Made by a program: the position numbers and the translations under genes. Positions 10,593-21,764 of a stretch of DNA of 64,000 nucleotides are shown here, piece after piece; positions within the stretch are counted from its first letter, which is position 1; the number at the start of each line of letters is the position of its first letter. The notes under the pieces are model-generated. The model saw nothing but the letters and a program-made list of their open reading frames with translations, searched no databases and was not told the origin of the DNA. Source of the DNA: Vanrija pseudolonga (Eukaryota; Basidiomycota; Tremellomycetes; Trichosporonales; Trichosporonaceae); assembly GCF_020906515.1 (NCBI RefSeq), contig NC_085851.1:1860001-1924000 (forward strand), given 5' to 3'.

Positions 10593-10805
10593 CGGTGTGG
10601 GGTGGGTTGTGCAGGGGAGACTGAAGCGCGAAACACGGCCGACCAATGTTGTTAACAGCGTGGCGCGGGGCTCCACCCGCGCCAGCTAGCCGCCGAAAGT
10701 CAGTCGTCGGCGCCAACCGAGCGAGTCCTTGTCGCCTGACTCGAGATGTGCGCGCGCTCTGCTCTCCACACTCCACCACTCGACCTCCCCGCCGCCGCCG
10801 CCGCA

Positions 10806-11695
10806 ATGGCCGACGACGCGCTCCAGGCCCTCGCGTTTCTCGAGGCCATGTATCCCCTCCCGGGGGAGCTGCTCCTCTCCGACGCCGCCCGGGCCGCCCT
10901 GGACGCGTACAGTGCCGGCGAGGAGCCCGACCTGGCCGGGGTAGACAGCCTGGACCTGGCACTGTGCGTCGCCTTGGTCGAGGGCGAGGACGAGCAAGGC
11001 CAGCGGGTCGAGCTGGTCATCTCGCTGCCCGTTTCTGGCGGCGCGACGAGAATATCCCTCCGGCAGCCAGACTTCCTCACGCGCGCAAGCTACGAGGTGC
11101 TCGCTGCTGCCCTGCCGGCGCCGAGCAGCGACGAGATCCCCTCGGACGCGATCACGCTCGCTGTCGAGGCGCTGCGGGCCGCCGCGCTCGAGCTGCCCAG
11201 TGCGCCGGCGAGCCCGAAAGCCAAAGCCGACGACAATGACGGCGCCGACGACGGCCCGCTCGAGCGCGTGTGGTTCTGGTTCCCGTCGCTCTCGACAAGA
11301 GAAAAGCGCAAAGACCTCGTGACGTACACCGCGACGTACCGCCTCAAGGGGTTCGTCCTCTCTGGCAAGCCGGCGCTGCTGTGTCTCGAGGGCGGGGGCC
11401 GCGCGGTGGACAGATACATGGCTGCTATCAAGAGCGAGAGCTGGGGCGACATCCCGAGCTATCAGAAGAAGGTAAGCCGAGCCGGCAACTGTCGCTAACT
11501 CTCCAGGTGACAGAACGCCTCCGCCGCCCCATCACCGACGCGGAGCGCAAGTTCTCCACCATGACGGACATTACGCACCTCATTACCCACCACGGGACGT
11601 ACAACCACCGCGGGGACATGAGCGAGGTCAAGAAGCTCATGGACGAGTGGGGAGTCGGAGACGACTTTGCGGGGGCAGTCATGAACGCCACCTAG
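10806..11695 (+). CDS. RWD domain protein with C-terminal DUF1115 (RWDD2-like)
   Basis: Two exons (10806-11471 and 11507-11695) around a 35-nt intron with a GTAAGC donor give 284 residues. Residues 1-110 form an RWD-type fold: an opening helix LQALAFLEAMYPLPGEL, a strand region, and PDFLTRASYEVLAAAL near the end. Residues 150-284 match the DUF1115 part found in RWDD2 proteins (ERVWFWFPSLSTREKRKDLV, then GFVLSGKPALLCLEG, ending with the EVKKLMDEWGVGDDF segment). RWD domains bind partner proteins, as in GCN2 and ubiquitin-conjugation factors. The exact role of RWDD2 proteins is not established. The ATG at 10806 is the only one that gives the full RWD helix. Confidence 0.85.
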
Positions 11696-12065
11696 TGGGT
11701 TTGGGACGAATAAGTTGGTCCTCGGACACCCCATGAGCGTAGAGCGTGCACAACGCTCGGCACGCCTCCAGCGCAGAGCCGCACGGCCTTGCCCGCAGCC
11801 CGCCATCGCCCCTCGCCCGCGGCTCGGACTCGGCCTCGGCTACCTACACCGTGCATCGCCGGTATATATGTAGGGTATATCGCTATAGAGCCCAGTAGAC
11901 AGTCCAAAATGCAAAAAAAGAGTCGGGGCGAGGCTGTGTGGTCCACCAGGGAGCCTGCGCGGGGGCCAAGGAGCTAGCTGCTGCTGCTCACTCGACAATT
12001 TCCATCCACGCAACTTCTGTTCCATCTTCACACCATGCGCCTTCATAACGTCCGTAGTGGCGGGG
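11696..12065. other. Convergent intergenic stretch
   Basis: 3' region shared by two converging genes (RWD protein and the repeat-bearing unknown). An A7 run at 11914-11920 and the TA-rich segment at 11857-11885 may serve 3' end formation. No gene. Confidence 0.5.
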
Positions 12066-13307
12066 TTAGAACCGCCGGCCAGCAGTCTGAGGGGGAGGCC
12101 GCTGCATCACGGGGCTGCCGCGCGGGCTGCCTTGCATGCGCGGGTCGTAGCCCTGTGGTGGCATGGGCGCGCGGCCCTGCGGGGGCATACCATTTGGCGG
12201 CATTCCATTTGGAGGTAAACGCTGCTGAGGAGGCGAGCCGTGGTGATATCCGCCAGGAGGACCGGTCGACGCGATGCCTGGGCCAGTCGACGCGATGCCG
12301 CGGCCGGTGGACGCAATCCCTGGGCCAGTTGAGGCAATCCCCGGACCAGTAGAGGCGATCCCTGGTCCCATGTGTCCGCCAGCCGATCTGGGTCCTGGGT
12401 AGGATCCGTTTGGAGGGCGTACCTGCGGTCTGACAGGTCTCGTAGCAGCAGGGCTTCTCGGAGGAGGGGCCGTGGATGCGGGGCCGCGCATCGGGCCTGA
12501 CGCAGCAACGGGGCTGCGCGATGGGGCCGTCGACGCAGGGCCAGCGCCAGTCTGCTTACGCTCAGCAGCCTGGAGGATCTGGTCGCTGCGAGTGTCAGCT
12601 GGTAGTCCCAAACCTCAGTTGTCTACCCACTCAAGAAGATTCAAGCACGCGCAGACGATGACCCATTCAACACAGTCCTCGTTGCCCACACCGAGTGTCT
12701 GCCACACCTGCTTCTCGTCTTCGTTCCTGCCCGTCACGGTGATGCGCGTTCCACCGCCCTTCTCGGGAGGGTTCTTGGCAATCTTGCCAAACTCGATACG
12801 ACGAGGGGGAATCTGGTGGCCGGCGTACTTGAAGTAGAACATGGTCCACCAGTCTGCGTGCGGGTTGGGCTTTGAGATCTGGTAAAGGGGAGTGTCGTCC
12901 TGGTTGACAATCTTGTATGTCGGCGACATGACACCAGTGTTCTCAATCGTCCACTTGAGGTCGCGCGAGGCTTCACAGCGCACAACATTGTGCTTGTTGG
13001 CCTGCATCGTCGGCAGCGACGAGCTCGAAGTGGCACCTTGACGCGATGGCGGGAAGAGCTTGGCCACGCACAGGTCACCCTGCGGGGACGGCGTAAGGAG
13101 GTAGTTGACCTTGTTCTAGAGGGCGTCAGTCAGGTGGCGAGGTGGGCAAGGTGTCACGCCAACGTACCTCCTCCGTGTGCAGGTAGGTGTACAGGATCTG
13201 ACTGGGTTGGCCTGCGCGAGGATGTTAGCAACGGACGCGTCGACGCGCCTCGCGCATCCCTCCTCACCATGCGGGGTGACGATCAACGTCGGGAGGTGGT
13301 TTGGCAT
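12066..13307 (-). CDS. Conserved unknown protein with GPGIASTG octapeptide repeats
   Basis: Four exons (13307-13268, 13211-13168, 13115-12631, 12585-12066) encode 362 residues. Residues 1-190 look globular: NHLPTLIVTPHGQPSQILYT, then KHNVVRCEASRDLKWTIEN, then PHADWWTMFYFKYAGHQIPP and a WVIVCACLNLLDDQI end. This even mix of strands and the conserved Trp and Cys residues suggest a real domain, but I do not recognise the family; a tubby- or PH-like barrel is only a guess. The C-terminal half is Pro/Gly/Gln-rich and contains five tandem copies of an eight-residue unit (consensus GPGIASTG). The third intron uses a GTGGGT donor that restores LLDDQILQAAE. It converges on the RWD gene. Confidence 0.75.
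12262..12367 (-). repeat. Tandem 24-nt repeat encoding GPGIASTG
   Basis: Five head-to-tail 24-nt units in the last exon of the gene at 12066 encode near-identical octapeptides. One unit starts with Arg-Gly instead of Pro-Gly (GRGIASTG). Such a short in-frame array is expected to change copy number between strains. Confidence 0.8.
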
Positions 13308-15069
13308 CGGCGCATGGTGCGGAGACGTGAAACTAATTTGGTCAGGTGGGTGTCTCGCTTGCGGCCGTGTAAACACAACACAACATACACAGTGTAGATG
13401 GCTTTAAGACAGGATCCGGGGTCGTGGAAACGGCCGTCAACCATGGGCACGATGCGTAGATGGGGGATAGGCGTTGTGGGTAAAGATGGCAGATTGTGTA
13501 GAGACGAGGTTTGTGTGGTTCCAGTGAACGATGGGGTCGTGATGCGGTCGGCGGCGGCACGAGCAGTAGGGAAGGGTATGGTTAGCATGGCTTCGGGGGG
13601 TGTGGGAGAATATGTATGACAAGGTAGAGAGCGTCAAGCAATGGCACGGGACGCTGGGTGGCGTCGATGCAGCTCGACGCTGCTCTACACTGTGCGTACA
13701 GCGAGAAGAGACAGAGAACGTACCTGCCATGGCGGAAGGGATAGGCGGGATGTGTGTGGGTCGAGGAATGCAAAACGGGGGGGCCGCTGGCCGGAAAAGT
13801 CAGAGGAGCCGTTGCACGAGGCTGCTGCTGCTGGTGCTGCTGCTCTACTCTAGGCGAGGGGCGGCGTAACAATGACAGACAGGCTTGAGCGCGCGATCCA
13901 CAAAAGCCACGGCTCGTAGGCGAGGAGGACGTGCAGAGGGCTCGAACGGGTAGGAGGGTCTTGGGTCGGGGAAGGAGAAAAGTAGCGGCGTCGGGGCTGC
14001 TGGCTGGCGCGTGGGGGGGCGGGGGTGGGTGTGACGCTGCCTTGTTCCAAACCAAACTAGGCAAGAGGTCGCTCGCGTGAGGAGGCTGTGGGTGGTATCA
14101 AAGTGGCTGTGCACCAACAACAGCGGCGGGCGGCCAGTAATCCAGTGACGGGAAGGAAGGGAGTGAAGGCAAACGGAGCGTTTTTGCTATTGTTTGTGGG
14201 CCGCCGTCGTTGTTGATCAATGACAACCAATGATGGATTTAAAAGGGTAGAAGATGCGATGGTTGCTTGTGGGGGGGCTGATGTTGTTGAGAGGCCGCAG
14301 CGGCTGCGCGGTGCGGGAAGGGCAAAAAGGTTGGTCGTGGCCGAGGCCTATTGCTGCTGCTCAGTTGTTTTGAAGGGGAGCAAGGGGGGGCGGCGCGCGC
14401 GCGCGAGCGGAGGCGAAGGGAAGGCGGCGGCGGCGGCGTTGGCGTTGGCGTTTGGTCAAAGTGTCTCTGGGATATTTGGCCCTGAGCCACGCGCGGGGAA
14501 GGCAGACGAGACTGGAGTGGGTCGAAGGGGTTGATGGTTGTTCAATGTGCACCAGTGCTGGGAACAAGCGGGAGTGATGCTTTGAGATGGATGCGTGGAG
14601 ATCGACGTTTGACAGGGTGCAATGGAAAAAGGAGTAAGGGCGAGAGGTCGACGACGATGAAGAGGAGGACGAGGACGTGGACTGAGATTGCAACGAGCAA
14701 GGCAGTGTGGGTGGTCGAAACGCCGGGAGGCCAAGGGGAGGCGAGGCGAGGGGGGGAGGGGGGAGGGAGGAAGGCAAGTCGGGCAGCCTGGCCGGCATCG
14801 ACGCGCGCCGTTGTTTACTTGAAAAGGGAAATACGACGGGAGCAAATGCTGTGCCTAGAGGTAAATAAAGCAGCCTGGGTCCAAGGGTATGGCTGTCCTG
14901 GGTCGCAGAGTGACTGTGCATCGCCATCCATCCACCGCTTGGCCTGCATGCCACCGGCAACGTCGGGCAACGACCACTGCAAGCCACCACCTACTGCTTA
15001 ACCGAACGACTCGTATGCATGGTGCTGCATTGCACAAACAATAACAACGAGCCACCCAGCGACAACCAT
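13308..15069. other. Long upstream region, purine/pyrimidine-skewed
   Basis: About 1.8 kb upstream of the gene at 12066. G-rich on the plus strand with several G6-G7 runs (for example 14264-14280 and 14747-14767). Open frames of 100-210 codons on the minus strand are Pro/Ser/Arg-rich and look like chance frames in a pyrimidine-rich leader. No RNA gene was seen. Confidence 0.5.
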
Positions 15070-15688
15070 TCAACAACTGACATCGCTTGCAATTAGCACT
15101 GCACAGCACATTGCACTGGGATTAGCGCGTCCGTTGAAAATTATGGGACACGCTATAAGGCTACCTGAAGGAGCATGCGCGTTTTGCATTACGGCACGCA
15201 GAAGACCACTGCTGGGTATGATGCCGCTCACAGCATGAACCCCCTCCCACTCGACCCCAGTTCCCGCTGCTTCAATGTCCCGATGGACGGATACATCGAA
15301 TCGCGTGCCCAGCATCTGGCATACGCGCTGCACCACACCACGCGGGCAGTACCAAACCTTTTCAAACGTAACCTCACGGCATGGTACCAGTCCAAACATC
15401 GCGCTCGAGTTCGACCCGAGTCTGGAGCTTGCCAAGGTAGGGATCGGTTCCCTCGACGAGGTGAACAGCTTTGCGCCGGTGTGGGCGGGCAATGAGAGCA
15501 CAGGCTCTTGTCGGAGCCCCAGGGTGCAGCAGCAGCGAGCCCAGGTCCGAGGGCCACGCAAACCGCGCGGGACACCTCGTGTCCGTCAGGAAACGGCCAC
15601 AATGCCTGAGCACGGGCGTACCTGTCCACCACCACCGAAGGCCGTACGCGTCGACGGATTCACGTCCGCCGAAACCTAGCTCGCTCAT
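15070..15688 (-). CDS. Possible small gene, unknown protein (doubtful)
   Basis: The minus strand has an ATG at 15688 opening MSELGFGGRESVDAYGLRWWW, followed by a GTACGC donor. A downstream frame reads a well-mixed protein-like sequence (for example SAMFGLVPCREVTFEKVWYC, then VVQRVCQMLGTRFDVSVH) and stops at 15070. The amino-acid mix is unlike the Pro/Ser/Arg-rich shadow frames around it. I could not fix the acceptor or the exact exon join, and no domain is recognised. It may be a short two-exon gene, a decayed gene or a chance frame. Confidence 0.25.
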
Positions 15689-16399
15689 GTCGGCTGTGGG
15701 ATGCGCGACTGTGCAGGGAGGCGCGTCGGCGGGTGTGTTTCGCATTGCGACATGGCGAGCGCGGGAGGCTGCTTGGCATGGACGTGTGGTGTTTCAGGGG
15801 GCACGCGGGTACAGAACGCACCAGTGTTTTGATGTGGCGGCGTGCTTGGCCGCGAGTGATGAGCTGGCAATATCATCTCGGCGCCCGTGACTTTGTATTT
15901 CGCTGGGCAGAGATGGACGTTGGGCGCAGATGGGCCACGCGAAGTTCAAAGCTGCGCTGAACTAGACGTTCAAGAGGTGCCCGTCACATTCCACACGATG
16001 CCCATGACGCGTGACGACTGCCTCGCAGGCAGTGACTCGCGCGACTCACCACCCCCGGCCTCCCCGGTCCCCCAATGCACGCTCTAACCGGACTGAGACA
16101 GTTGAGACAAGGGGACCCGTGGTGCCAGGTCACTCAATGTCGGGCCATTCGGCGCCAATGCAGCAGACTCGGTCTCCTGGTCGAATCAGTCGCTCGGTAC
16201 TTGTCAGTGCGCTGGATCGGAGTGGCAGTCTCGCTCATGCCGTCTGGAGCGCAACCTCTGACCCTTCATCCCCACTGTGGAGACGCCCCTCTGTCAGAAA
16301 CACACTCGCACACTCACCCACGCAGTTCGTCCTTCCTCGCAGACAGGGAGCCCCGGGGCGCGCGGGCCACCCCGAACCCGCCGCCGCCGAGGACACCGA
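15689..16399. other. Intergenic stretch
   Basis: Upstream of the possible small gene and of tRNA-Pro. Nothing recognisable on either strand. Confidence 0.5.
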
Positions 16400-16489
16400 G
16401 CTACTGTAGCGCAGATGGTCAACGCGCTGGCTTTGGGTCGCCGAGGCGCCTAATGCCAGAGATCCTGGGTTCGACTCCCAGCAGTGGCC
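16400..16489 (+). tRNA. tRNA-Pro (anticodon TGG) with intron, copy 1
   Basis: The acceptor GCTACTG pairs with CAGTGGC. The D arm has a GCG/CGC stem and loop CAGATGGTCAA. The anticodon stem CTGGC/GCCAG surrounds TTTGGG, giving TGG. A 16-nt intron follows the base after the anticodon, and the T arm CTGGG-TTCGACT-CCCAG is perfect. The discriminator is C, as in other eukaryotic tRNA-Pro. A T4-5 run at about 16502 can terminate Pol III. Its body differs strongly from the second tRNA-Pro(TGG) at 21610, which leaves some doubt about the isotype. Confidence 0.7.
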
Positions 16490-17022
16490 GGGTAACTGCT
16501 CGTTTTTAGGGCTGTTAGAGCAGGAGAAGAGATCGGCGCGGTGCGGGGCTGATCTTCTTGCTGGAGGAAGACGAGGAAGGCGAGGAAGGTGGAGGGGATC
16601 GGGGCGTCGGTGCAGATCTTTGTGGGGCCTACACACGTCACCCTGGGCTGTGTGCCTCGTCGATGGTCATATCCTTGCATCTGCACACGGTTCTCGCCTC
16701 TCTTGTTCTTCTTGACCGCGGACCGCCTTATCCTATGCAGCATCGGAGTTGGGCGACTCGACGTTGCTTGAGTTGCTCACGGCGGCACAGCGGCGCATCG
16801 TCACTACCGACGGCAGATGTCGGACACTGCTCACGTGACTTGTTGCCACCAAGTCGTGACTCGGCTATCTGGTTGTAATCCGCCTGCCGCCTGAGGCGAG
16901 GAGCCCATATTATTACTTAGGCTTCTGGGAATCCCGACTCATTACAACTCGGAATCCCACCCACCCACCCCACTTCTCCAACCTCCACTTCGCCATCGCA
17001 CTCCCCCAAGCCACCATCACAA
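16490..17022. other. Promoter region of the Zn2Cys6 gene
   Basis: About 530 bp between tRNA-Pro and the transcription-factor start. A repeat of CCCA units at about 16957-16973 lies close to the start codon. No gene is seen. Confidence 0.4.
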
Positions 17023-19823
17023 ATGGCACCACCACAGCCATCAGCAGACGCAGAGTCATCGACATCAGGCGCAGGGCCGCAGCGCACACAGATGCTATCT
17101 CGCGTGCCCCGCAAGCTCAACTTTGCATGCGAGAGCTGCCGCGTCAAGAAGGTGAGATGCTGCGCCGGGCTGGGTTTGCCGGCGTTCGCCTTTCTCCCCA
17201 ACAAGTCGTGCTGACATGACCTCCAGCGACGTTGCGATGGAACCAAACCGCGGTGTAGAGTGAGTTGAGAGTGAATCCGACGTGCTGATAGCAGCTCTGC
17301 GCGGCGCTCAACACGGAATGCGTCTACAAGTCGTGAGTGCCGGGTCGGAGCCGCGGTCGCTCACACGCAGCACCCCCACACCAAAGTATGTGCAAGATCT
17401 CGAAGCGTACAACTCGAGTCTGCGGCATACCCTCCTCCGGCTCAAGGATGCCTCGCCAGCACAGAGAGATCACATCCTCGGCGCGTTGGACCGTGCGGCG
17501 CTTGGCTCGGCTATCCCCTCGGCGCTTGGGACGTCGTCGCCTGCCACCAAATCCCCACATACCGACACCCCGTCGTCAGGCGTCAAGTCCGAGCCCTCGA
17601 GCCAGGCGCAGTCGGTCTCTCCCGAGGGTGATGGGGTCGACTCGCTCACTGAGAAGTTCAAGGAGCAGGCCAAAATATCAGTCGATGGCTCGGGCTTGGT
17701 GCGTGCTGAGCGCGCTCATCGCTGACCTCAGCTATCCCTGCATGGACCCTCGTCACTGTTCTACCTCGCGCCCACGCCGTTCGGGGGCAAGCGCAAAGAC
17801 GACGCGGAGGAGGTGGAGGCCGAGCAGCTCGACATTGAGCAGCACCTTGTGCTCGATTGGATCGACAACATGTCGACAACGGCAAGCGTGCCGTCTGTCA
17901 GCAACGACGTGTGGCAGTACCTCCTCAAGCTGCACTTCACCTGGGTGCAGCCTCTGTTTGGTTTCGTGCACCACAAGGCATTCCTACGTGAGTTCGATGC
18001 CGAAGAAACCTCTAACGCAACCCAGGCGACATGACACGACCGCGCACCCCTACGTCCATGTTCTCGCCCTTCCTCCTCTACTCGCTCGCCACACACGTCA
18101 TGCGATACCGCGACCAGGAGCTCCTGTTCCCACAAGACGGCGACACTCATCCCGATCCTTTCCTCCCACAGGCGCGTTTGCTCGTGTACCGCGAGATTGA
18201 GCGAGGCAGTTCACTGTCAGCGTGTCTCGGCCTCCTCCTACTGAGTGCTAAGGAGGTGTTCCTTGGCCGTGTGGGACAGTCATGGGTGTATCTGTACGTA
18301 TGGAGCCATCTCGCTCGATGCTGACCACCTCGCAGCGGAATAGCAGTTCGGTGGGTTTCTTGTTCTTCCCTTAACCCAACACTAACCGTGCAGCATGGTC
18401 CAAGACCTCGGAATCCACCAAGACGGACGGCAGCTCAACGGCACCTGTCAGTTCAGGTTCTCCCCCGACGAGTTGCGGTCGCGACAGCACATCTTCTGGT
18501 CTGCATACCTCTGGGACAAGATGGTGTCGCTGTATTTCGGCCGCGCGCCGATGCTGCAGGTTACGAAGAACTCCCCACCACCAATGACCGGTGAGCTGCT
18601 TCCTACTCGTCTGTGAGCTGACATCACAGGCGACCCCGAAATCGACCACCAGCCGTGGGAGCCTTGCGGCAGCCAGATGGACAACTTCCCGCCATACAAC
18701 CCACAGCCAAGCTACGAGGTGTTGACGTTTGCATACGCGACGCAACTGGCAGTCGTGATGAACGATGTGCTGCTGTACGAGTGAGTTATGCCATATTCTC
18801 CCCAGCTAATTCCTCAGTGCCGGAGAGCCCACTGCCCGACCATTGGACGCAACACGCGCGGCCTTGACAGAGTGGTACAACTCGCTACCCAAGGACCTAC
18901 GCTACGACCCGAAGAAGGAGACTGGACGTGTTGCGCCAGGACACATTGTCAACCTCAAGTGAGGGCGCAGATCTGTGAACTTTGCTGACCACAGCACGCT
19001 GTACCACATGGTGTCGATCCTCGTCGACCGGCGGCAAAAGGTCGGCGTGGTCCAGAATTCGTCAGTGCGGTCGGCGCTGGACATTTGCGTCCTCGCGCAG
19101 ATCAGCGACAAGCATTATGTGGACAGGCAGGCTGTTCTGTCACACTGTTGTGAGTCGAGTTGGGAGTACTACTTGGAGGACACCAACTGACTCCCCAGAC
19201 TGCATTTACACCGCCGCCACCGTCCTCCTCTTCAAGCTCAAGCAGCACAAAGAAAACACATGGATTACCGACGAAGAGGCTATCATGGCGACGTCATTGC
19301 AGTGGTGCTTGTGGCGCCTCACCGAGACATCAATCACGATCCATGGTGAGTGCGGAGGTGCGCAGCCCTGCTGACTTAAGCCCTCCGAATCCCGATCGAC
19401 GTGCTGCAGGAGCACGTGTCACGGCTACCAGCCAACCTGCAGGCTATCGTCCGCCCGGCAGAGAAGGCGACCGACGCGGCGCACACCGAGGAAGCGCAGG
19501 CGGAGACTGCCGCTGTGATGGCCAACCTCTCGTCAGCCGGCATGGTCGAGGGCACCGACCCGTTCTCTGGCCTGACAATGTCGCTCGACTCCATGTTCGG
19601 CATCATGCCTGCGACGATGGTGCCGACAGGAGACACAAACATGCAGACGCAGACGCCTGGGTCAGCTGCCGAAGGGTCAGCATTCAGTCCCGACCCGGAT
19701 CTCATGGACTGGCTGGGCAGTGGCGCGACCGGTGGAAACGGGGCGTGGTCAGGCCTTGCGCCCCCTCCGGGCGGGTTAGACTTGGCGTGGTTTGCAGGAA
19801 CTCAGACCGACAAGGCGGCATAG
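17023..19823 (+). CDS. Zn2Cys6 fungal transcription factor with middle homology region
   Basis: Thirteen exons join to 766 residues. The binuclear cluster CESCRVKKRRCDGTKPRC followed by RLCAALNTEC (C-x2-C-x6-C-x6-C-x2-C-x6-C, residues 36-63) is split across exons 1 to 3, with the second exon only 33 nt. A Pro/Ser linker and a YVQDLEAYNSSLRHTLLRL helix, probably a dimerising coiled coil, follow. Residues 200-600 form a fungal-specific regulatory region: FTWVQPLFGFVHHKAFLR, then SSLSACLGLLLLSAKEVFLG, then RMVQDLGIHQDGRQLN, then EELRSRQHIFWSAYLWDKM-type motifs. Exon 7 is 15 nt. The C-terminus is acidic and Gly/Pro-rich, fitting activation. It converges on a nitrilase gene 52 bp away; a regulatory link is possible but not shown. 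The target genes are unknown. Confidence 0.9.
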
Positions 19824-19875
19824 GAGCACCGGTGTAGTTAATGTATTCGTTGCCTAATATACAACTTGGATCACC

Positions 19876-21093
19876 TTACAAGTCGCGCACGTCCTCGGCG
19901 ACGACCCAGGGGGTGCGCTCGGCGCTGCCGCGTCCGTCCTCCTCCCAGACGACGGGCTCGTGGCGGGTACGGTTGACGGTGAGCTTGAAGACGTCGTAGC
20001 GCTGGTATCCGCCGACAAAGTCGTGGAACTGCTTTGGCTCGATGCACTTGTTGAGGTCGAACGTGGCGTACGCGATGCCCTCGGTCTCGCCGCTGAGCTC
20101 GTCGCCGATCTGCGCGCCTCCGGGGTCGAGGAACGACGTGGCGGCGACGGGCGCGTTGTCGAGAATGTCCGCGAAGGAGGGGTCACGCGCGACGAGCATC
20201 GCGCGCGCCGTCTCGCCGATAGGCGAGGCCGAGATGATGCCGAAGCATTTCGACTCGAAGCAGTGCGCTGCGACGCGGAGGCGCGTGGCGGCGGCGAGGT
20301 CGACTGGGGCGTGTTAGCGCGCGCGCCGCGTTTCGTCGGGCCGTTCGCCCACTCACAGTTACCGCCCTCGCTCGGCGGCCGCGTCGGGAAGATGGGCGGC
20401 CAGTGGCTGACGTGCAGCTGCTCGCCCTGCGCCATGAGCGAGTATCGCGCGAGGCCGTTGCTGCGGGGGTGGGTGTCAGTGCCTCTCTCTCCACGCCACC
20501 CGTGCCGCAACCCACCCGTTCTCGCCGCAGATGAGCGCGCCCAGACGGCCAATGCTCGTGTCGACGACGCGCAGGCCCGCGCCGTCCCCCGGCGCCCAGG
20601 TAAGCTTCTCGTAGAACGTGGGCACGAGCTTGCGGTGGTGGTTGAGGAGCGCGCCGTCGTCGCCGATCAGCACGGTCGAGTTGTACAGGCACCCGACGGA
20701 CGCGCGCGACTTCTCGTTGAAGCCCACCTGCGCGAACACGCCCAGTCGCTTACACGCGCTGCGGAACTGCGCGATCTCTGGCCCGTCGACGTAGATGCTC
20801 TCCTTGGCGAGGCGGATGAACAGGTCGTGGTTGTGGATCGGGGAGGTCAGGCTCGACCACAGGGGAAAGCCTGGGATCCAGGTCTCGGGGTAGACGACCA
20901 GCTTGGCGCCTGCGGCGGCGGCTTCGGCGAGCAGCGCGAGGCCCTTGGTGACTGTCGCTGCCGTGTCGAGGAAGACGGGCGCGGCGTGGACCGCTGCGCT
21001 CGGTCAGCGAGTGCCGCGGCCATCCCACTCACCAGCCACCTTGACAACTGGCAGGTCCTTGCCCGTGTTGCTGCTCGTGCTCGTGTTCGTCAT
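19876..21093 (-). CDS. Nitrilase (aliphatic nitrilase branch)
   Basis: Four exons (21093-21033, 20993-20516, 20460-20357, 20303-19876) give 356 residues, the usual length for this branch. The catalytic triad of the superfamily is present: Glu57 in VVYPETWIPGFP, Lys142 in HHRKLVPT and Cys176 in ALICGENGNGLARY. The neighbourhood of Cys and the later MAQGEQLHVSHWPP and HCFESKCFGIISA stretches are typical of enzymes that hydrolyse nitriles to acids and ammonia, rather than of amidase or Nit/Fhit branches. The usual CGEN-T-N is here CGEN-G-N, a small change beside the nucleophile that might affect substrate range. No signal peptide, so probably cytosolic. The start at MTNTSTSSNTGK directly precedes the first strand, KVAAVHAAPVF. 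Confidence 0.92.
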
Positions 21094-21609
21094 GGTACGT
21101 GTGTGCTGGGGCATGCTGGTGCATGCTACTCCCCCGCGACATATGTATCTTCCGCGTCGCCGAGTGCGGCCTCGCCCCGCAGATTACACCCGGGCCGCGG
21201 TGCGGCCAGTTGCCGCAGGTAGCCGGGGCCGGTCGCGTTCTTGGCGGGTCGTCAGCTGGCTTATCGCCCGGGGCGATTCCGCACGTCCGCTGCGCAGGGG
21301 AGGGGAGGGGAAGGGGAACGATGCGCAGCGCGCGGCGCCGTGAATAGCTGCGTCGCCATATGGGTGGCAGCTGCCAGGTGTCGTGGTACTATCGTCACGT
21401 CATGTCGCGATGCCGCCGGCTCGCGGCAGTGATCGTCAGGGATGGATGCATCCGAGACACCGGCTCTCTACCACTCCAGCCACGGCTCGCCAACGCCTCC
21501 ACACCCTCTCACCACCGGACACGACCTCCTCGCCACCTCGGTGCATGCACAGCTCAGCATTGGCGCCCAGTCGCACGCTCATACACACCCAATGAACTCC
21601 ATTTTCATC
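21094..21609. other. Promoter region of the nitrilase gene
   Basis: About 500 bp between nitrilase and tRNA-Pro. It contains the short GGGGAGGGGAGGGGAAGGGG purine run at 21297-21317. No coding feature is supported. Confidence 0.5.
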
Positions 21610-21691
21610 GCGTCCATGGTGCAGTGGTAGCATTTCCGTTTTGGGCGAAGCTGATTACGGGAGGTCCTGGGTTCAAACCCCAGTGGACGCC
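21610..21691 (+). tRNA. tRNA-Pro (anticodon TGG) with intron, copy 2
   Basis: The acceptor GCGTCCA pairs with TGGACGC. The D stem GTGC pairs as G-T, T-A, G-C, C-G. The anticodon stem TCCGT/ACGGG surrounds TTTGGG, giving TGG, with a 10-nt intron after the base following the anticodon. The T arm CTGGG-TTCAAAC-CCCAG is perfect and the discriminator is C. The sequence TCTTTT begins within two bases of the end and is a Pol III terminator. If the stem is shifted by one base the anticodon would read TTG (Gln), but numbering from both the D arm and the T arm favours Pro. Confidence 0.75.
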
Positions 21692-21764
21692 TCTTTTGGC
21701 TCCGGTGGGGTGGAATGTGGCAGTTGCGGCCATTTTGCCCTCTGCCCACACCGCCACTGTTAAC

